Shown here piece by piece: positions 6,897-9,095 of a stretch of 9,095 bases of DNA. Numbering within the stretch: the stretch's first letter is position 1; every line of letters begins with the position of its first letter. The position numbers and the translations under genes are program-made. Below the pieces are notes generated by a model that was given only the letters and a program-made list of their open reading frames with translations, was not told where the DNA came from and did not search any database. Source of the DNA: Betaproteobacteria bacterium (GTDB lineage: Bacteria > Pseudomonadota > Gammaproteobacteria > Burkholderiales > Casimicrobiaceae); the NCBI GenBank assembly GCA_013298455.1, contig JAAFHR010000109.1, forward strand, positions 1 to 9,095, written 5' to 3'.

Positions 6897-7556
6897 TTAG
6901 TGAGCATGCTCGTGTGCTGTCGCGATTCGTCCTGCGCTCAACTCTCGGCGCGCGTGGCTCAACACTGAAATGGCCGCCTTGATTGCAAGCGTCCCCATCA
7001 GTGCCGCAACAATGAAATCGGGCCAGCCGGTTCCGGTACCAAATACGCCGAGCGCCGCGAATAAGACTGCAACGTTGCCGATGGCATCATTGCGTGTGCA
7101 AAGCCAAACCGAACGCATATTGGCGTCGCCTTCTCGAAAGCGATAGAGCAGCACCGCCACGCCCAAGTTAGCCGCGAGTGCAACCATACCAATTGCCCCC
7201 ATTGTCCTCGCTTCGGGCACCACTGAATGCGCAGCACTCCATATTGCGTATCCCATCACGCCCAGACCATAAATTCCCATCGAAATTCCTTTGACATAGG
7301 CAACACGTGATCGCCAAATCGTTGCAAGCCCGAGCGCAACAATCGACAGGCCGTAGTTCAGCGCGTCCCCGAAAAAGTCGATCGCATCGGCGAGCAGTGA
7401 CGCTGATTGTCCATTCAGTCCAGCGACTATCTCGACGAAGAACATCGCCGCGTTGATAATGAGCGCAATCCACAATACGTTTCGATAACGCTTCGAAACT
7501 TCGCGAGGATTCGTACTTGAGCAAGCGTGGTCGTTACAGCGTGCAGACATGGCCAT
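6897..7556 (-). CDS. Cation diffusion facilitator (CDF) lacking the C-terminal domain
   Basis: 219 residues, a metal/proton antiporter of the inner membrane, exporting divalent cations to the periplasm. About six membrane helices are seen (near 28-48, 55-78, 90-110, 118-138, 157-172, 178-199). TM2 carries D60-x3-D64 within LLADAIDFFGDALNY, the usual metal site. In TM5 the canonical H/D-x3-D is D157-x3-N161 (RNDAIGN). The protein ends soon after TM6 with a short His tail (AHEHAH), so the cytoplasmic domain that dimerises most CDFs is absent. A short-CDF class of this kind is known; MmCDF3 of Maricaulis is the example I recall. The N-terminus has a CNDHAC cluster. Two starts, 7556 and 7550, are possible and neither has a clear Shine-Dalgarno. 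It is transcribed from the MerR-type promoter at 7584-7614 and is followed after 49 bases by the CzcI-like gene. Confidence 0.9.
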   Translation of the reverse strand: MAMSARCNDHACSSTNPREVSKRYRNVLWIALIINAAMFFVEIVAGLNGQSASLLADAIDFFGDALNYGLSIVALGLATIWRSRVAYVKGISMGIYGLGVMGYAIWSAAHSVVPEARTMGAIGMVALAANLGVAVLLYRFREGDANMRSVWLCTRNDAIGNVAVLFAALGVFGTGTGWPDFIVAALMGTLAIKAAISVLSHARRELSAGRIATAHEHAH

Positions 7557-7583
7557 GAGGGATGTAGAGTGTCAATGATCGCT

Positions 7584-7614
7584 ATTCAAAACCTTGCACC
7601 TAGTAGAAGGTCAA
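7584..7614 (-). promoter_or_regulatory. MerR-family-regulated promoter with 19-base spacer
   Basis: On the minus strand: -35 TTGACC (7609-7614), a 19-base spacer, and a weak -10 TTGAAT (7584-7589). The spacer is longer than the usual 17, as expected for promoters that need MerR-type DNA twisting. Embedded in it is a 21-base imperfect dyad, ACCTT...AAGGT (7591-7611), with seven matching base pairs around a centre at 7601. Transcription would run into the CDF gene with a 5' leader of roughly 20 bases. The adjacent divergent CadR-like gene is the natural regulator. Confidence 0.72.
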
Positions 7615-7653
7615 GTGTTTTCTGTGCGAACATGAAAAAAGTGAGGTAAGCCG

Positions 7654-8103
7654 ATGAAAATCAGTGATTTAGCAAAGCAAACTGGGGTTTCGGTCACCAC
7701 GATTCGCCACTATGAGGCGGAAAAACTGTTGTCTGCGCCAACGCGCGGCGACAACAACTACCGCGCGTATGGTCAATCACACGTATCCGAATTGATCTTC
7801 GTGCGTAACTGCCGTGCGCTCAATATGACGTTTGAAGAAATCCGCGTATTGCTGGCGCTCAAAGCGCGACGCGATGTCGATTGCAGCGCAGCGAATTTAT
7901 TGCTTGCCGAACACATTGAGCACATCGATGCCGAATTGAAAAGACTCAAAAGCGTTCGTACAGAGCTTGTGTCACTACAAGCTCTCTGCACGGAAGCGAG
8001 TGCAACTGCAGACTGTGGCATCCTCAAAGGAATCGCGAAGCGTGAGAACTCAGTGGTCGAACAAAGTGATCGCGCGACCCATCGAAATCGGCAAGGTGTT
8101 TAA
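7654..8103 (+). CDS. cadR: MerR-family Cd(II)/Pb(II)-responsive regulator (CadR/PbrR type)
   Basis: 149 residues. An N-terminal winged helix-turn-helix (MKISDLAKQTGVSVTTIRHYE, then NYRAY at 35-39) binds DNA. A long dimerisation helix follows (about 80-112), then the metal-binding C-terminus. The segment CRALNMTFEEIRVLL is typical of the CadR/PbrR/ZntR branch. Cysteines C77 (DVDC), C112 (LC) and C121 (ADCGIL) match the three-cysteine metal site of CadR/PbrR. ZntR and CueR have different ligand patterns, so Cd/Pb (perhaps Zn) is the best reading. GAGG at 7643-7646, seven bases before the ATG, supports this start. The gene is divergent from the CDF gene, and the shared 97-base region holds the likely operator. 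That operator would also lie in its own upstream region, so autoregulation is plausible. Confidence 0.93.
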   Translation: MKISDLAKQTGVSVTTIRHYEAEKLLSAPTRGDNNYRAYGQSHVSELIFVRNCRALNMTFEEIRVLLALKARRDVDCSAANLLLAEHIEHIDAELKRLKSVRTELVSLQALCTEASATADCGILKGIAKRENSVVEQSDRATHRNRQGV

Positions 8104-8345
8104 GGGTACCTCCTCTCTTCGTGATGAAAGGTGAGCCGTTGGGTGGACCAAAAGGTCATGCTTTTCTCCTCGACGCAATTCCTTAGCTCACACTTGCACA
8201 GGTGTTAGTTCACTGCGCTATTGACGACTCCAAAACGCCCTCATTTCCTTGAACTAGGTAAATTCACGAAACTTTCCACAGCGATTGCGGTCATTCGCTT
8301 ATGACGCATGCGCGGTTTTTTCGAATTGGATGTAGTATCAGGGGT
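8104..8345 (+). other. Intergenic stretch with one dyad, no gene seen
   Basis: About 240 bases between the regulator gene and the next His-rich gene. No convincing coding frame is seen apart from a possible 15-codon N-terminal extension of the next gene from the ATG at 8301. One dyad, ACACTTGCACAGGTGT (8190-8205), is near-symmetric and could be an operator. TTGAAC and TTGACG hexamers occur, but without a good -10 at proper spacing. The promoter of the plus-strand unit presumably lies here; I could not place it. Confidence 0.35.
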
Positions 8346-8780
8346 ATGTTTGCTAGGACTCGGCATTGGATTGCGTGTTTACTTTACCTCGCGCTAAGTG
8401 CGCAGTCGTTTGCCGTCGCCTCGCTTCGCGTCTGCCACCGAACCGCTGATACGCTCTCTCTTGCGATCGCCGTCGATCATGGCAAGATTACGCGCCACGA
8501 CCATGACACAGGAGCGAGTCTCCAGCGCGATGGCGATCATCATCAAATTGCGACGCACGATCAACCAAAAGCCGATAGCGACGCGCAAAAGCACGATTCG
8601 CAAAAGAAGCAAGATCGCGGCAAGTGTGCCGCGTGTGCCGGATGCTGTCATTTTGCGGCGCTGCCCGTTCACTTCGAGCAAGCGCCGCACTTCGACGGTG
8701 CTAGGCACACATTTTTCCCGCTCGACCTGCCCCGCTTTCGTAACGGCGGCAGTGGTCTAGAGCGACCGCCACGAACCTAA
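8346..8780 (+). CDS. CzcI-like His/Cys-rich secreted protein (hypothetical)
   Basis: 144 residues from the ATG at 8346; the frame is open from an ATG at 8301 (159 residues). The later start places FARTRHWIACLLYLALSAQSFA as an ordinary signal peptide, which is why I prefer it, although AGGGG ends only one base before it. The 8301 start has no visible Shine-Dalgarno either. The mature part is rich in His and Asp (RHDHD, GDHHQ, QKHDSQKK). It has a Cys cluster C-x2-C-x2-CC (KCAACAGCCH) and ends SGLERPPR, similar to the ends of CzcI-like proteins. It probably binds metal in the periplasm. The next gene, likely an outer-membrane component, fits the czcI-czcC order known from Cupriavidus. Its stop codon TAA sits inside the first copy of a 9-base repeat described separately. 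It does not look like a recent copy of the CzcI-like protein at 6461-6847. Confidence 0.72.
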   Translation: MFARTRHWIACLLYLALSAQSFAVASLRVCHRTADTLSLAIAVDHGKITRHDHDTGASLQRDGDHHQIATHDQPKADSDAQKHDSQKKQDRGKCAACAGCCHFAALPVHFEQAPHFDGARHTFFPLDLPRFRNGGSGLERPPRT

Positions 8781-8910
8781 GCACCTCGTAAACGACGGTA
8801 CGTCCGTCGAGGTGTGCGTTCGTGTGTTTCGCGTGTTTGACGCGACGCACCTAAGCACGTCCCCCAATCGACCCTCACCGCTCGCGCGTCACGCGCACGG
8901 TGTGCTTAGG
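8776..8910 (+). repeat. Three copies of CCTAAGCAC, two direct and one inverted
   Basis: Exact 9-base copies lie at 8776-8784 and 8850-8858 (direct; both preceded by A) and 8902-8910 (as GTGCTTAGG). The first contains the stop codon of the His-rich gene; the third contains part of the ribosome binding site of the next gene. Either direct copy could pair with the inverted one in RNA, or all three could be protein binding sites in DNA. Confidence 0.75.
8782..8910 (+). promoter_or_regulatory. Tiled three-hairpin leader ahead of the right-hand gene
   Basis: Three adjacent stem-loops fill the gap. H1: CACCTC/GAGGTG (8782-8787, 8809-8814) with inner GACGG/CCGTC (8794-8798, 8804-8808). H2: GTGCG/CGCAC (8814-8818, 8846-8850) with inner TCGCGT/ACGCGA (8829-8834, 8840-8845). 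H3: CCTAAGCAC/GTGCTTAGG (8850-8858, 8902-8910) with inner ACCG/CGGT (8877-8880, 8898-8901) and GCGC/GCGC (8884-8887, 8893-8896). Each has its unpaired bases only on the 5' side (6, 10 and 18 bases between outer and inner stems). The 3' arm of H3 covers the AGG of the Shine-Dalgarno at 8908-8911. No T tract follows, so it is not an intrinsic terminator. Confidence 0.55.
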
Positions 8911-8917
8911 ATTTCCA

Positions 8918-9095
8918 ATGAAAGTTTTTACGAGTTTATCGTCTCGGCATCGAGACTTCCCGTCGTCTCTTGTTTGTTCAGCGATCGCTACGGGCGTGGT
9001 GGCAGCTGTCGCGCTTCTGCTCACTGCGTCCGCTCACGCTCAACAAAGCTCACCCTCGCAAATGGCACCGCAGGGTCAAGCCGCCAACGCTGTAT
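8918..9095 (+). CDS. Secreted or outer-membrane protein N-terminus, probable CzcC-type channel, truncated by window edge
   Basis: 59 residues are visible from the ATG at 8918, with AGGA six bases upstream, and the frame is open to the edge. The N-terminus (MKVFTSLSSRHRDFPSSLVC) is followed by a hydrophobic run (SAIATGVVAAVALLLTASAHA) and a signal-peptidase site after AHA (about residue 41). A Gln/Ser/Pro-rich linker then begins (QQSSPSQMAPQGQAANAV). This layout is common in TolC-family outer-membrane factors of metal efflux systems. The position directly after a CzcI-like gene suggests CzcC, but no diagnostic domain is inside the window. Any exported protein with a low-complexity N-terminus would look the same. 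Confidence 0.7.
   Translation, partial: MKVFTSLSSRHRDFPSSLVCSAIATGVVAAVALLLTASAHAQQSSPSQMAPQGQAANAV

Noticed and set aside
6848..6907. N-terminal extension of the CzcI-like protein from the ATG at 6907
   Set aside because: It would place about 30 residues before the signal peptide and overlap the CDF stop. No Shine-Dalgarno supports it, though it cannot be fully excluded.
8146..8170. GACC-AAAA-GGTC followed by a T-rich run as a terminator after the regulator gene
   Set aside because: The stem is only 4 bp and the T run starts several bases away, so it is too weak to call.
1..9095. Mobile element or integration boundary
   Set aside because: No transposase, integrase, terminal inverted repeats or target duplication was seen, although metal-resistance clusters are often mobile.

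Overview
The window looks like a heavy-metal-resistance region from a betaproteobacterium, probably of the order Burkholderiales. This rests on protein style: a CadR/PbrR-like MerR regulator, CzcI-like small His-rich proteins, and an HME-RND efflux operon with a His-rich 'GHDHGD' signature. It also rests on the moderately GC-rich base use. No species can be named from the sequence alone, and there is no rRNA, tRNA, phage, IS or CRISPR sequence.

Layout. Positions 1-6354 (minus strand) hold a tightly packed five-gene efflux operon. In transcription order it encodes a TolC-family outer-membrane channel, a His-rich membrane-anchored periplasmic protein, an RND periplasmic adaptor, a small YkvA/DUF1232 membrane protein, and an HME-family RND pump. 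The pump runs off the left edge, missing only its last few dozen residues. The genes overlap by 4, 4 and 1 bases or are 3 bases apart, so translational coupling is likely. Upstream on the same strand are a small CzcI-like His-rich secreted protein (6461-6847) and a short cation diffusion facilitator without the usual cytoplasmic domain (6897-7556). A probable terminator at 6452-6474 separates these two genes from the RND operon.

A divergent intergenic region (7557-7653) carries a MerR-type promoter with a 19-base spacer and a 21-base dyad. It faces the CDF gene on one side and the CadR-like regulator gene (7654-8103, plus strand) on the other. To the right on the plus strand are a spacer, a second CzcI-like His/Cys-rich secreted protein (8346-8780), and a highly structured 130-base intergenic leader. 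Last comes the start of a secreted protein (8918 to the edge) that is probably the outer-membrane component of a second Czc-type efflux system.

Working model (inference): the CadR-like protein senses Cd, Pb or Zn in the cytoplasm and activates the CDF/CzcI-like unit. The CDF moves metal to the periplasm, His-rich secreted proteins bind it there, and the RND tripartite pump expels it across the outer membrane. A second Czc-type system begins at the right. The least described items are the YkvA protein and the anchored His-rich protein inside the RND operon. Also notable is the tiled three-hairpin leader whose last stem covers the ribosome binding site of the right-hand gene.
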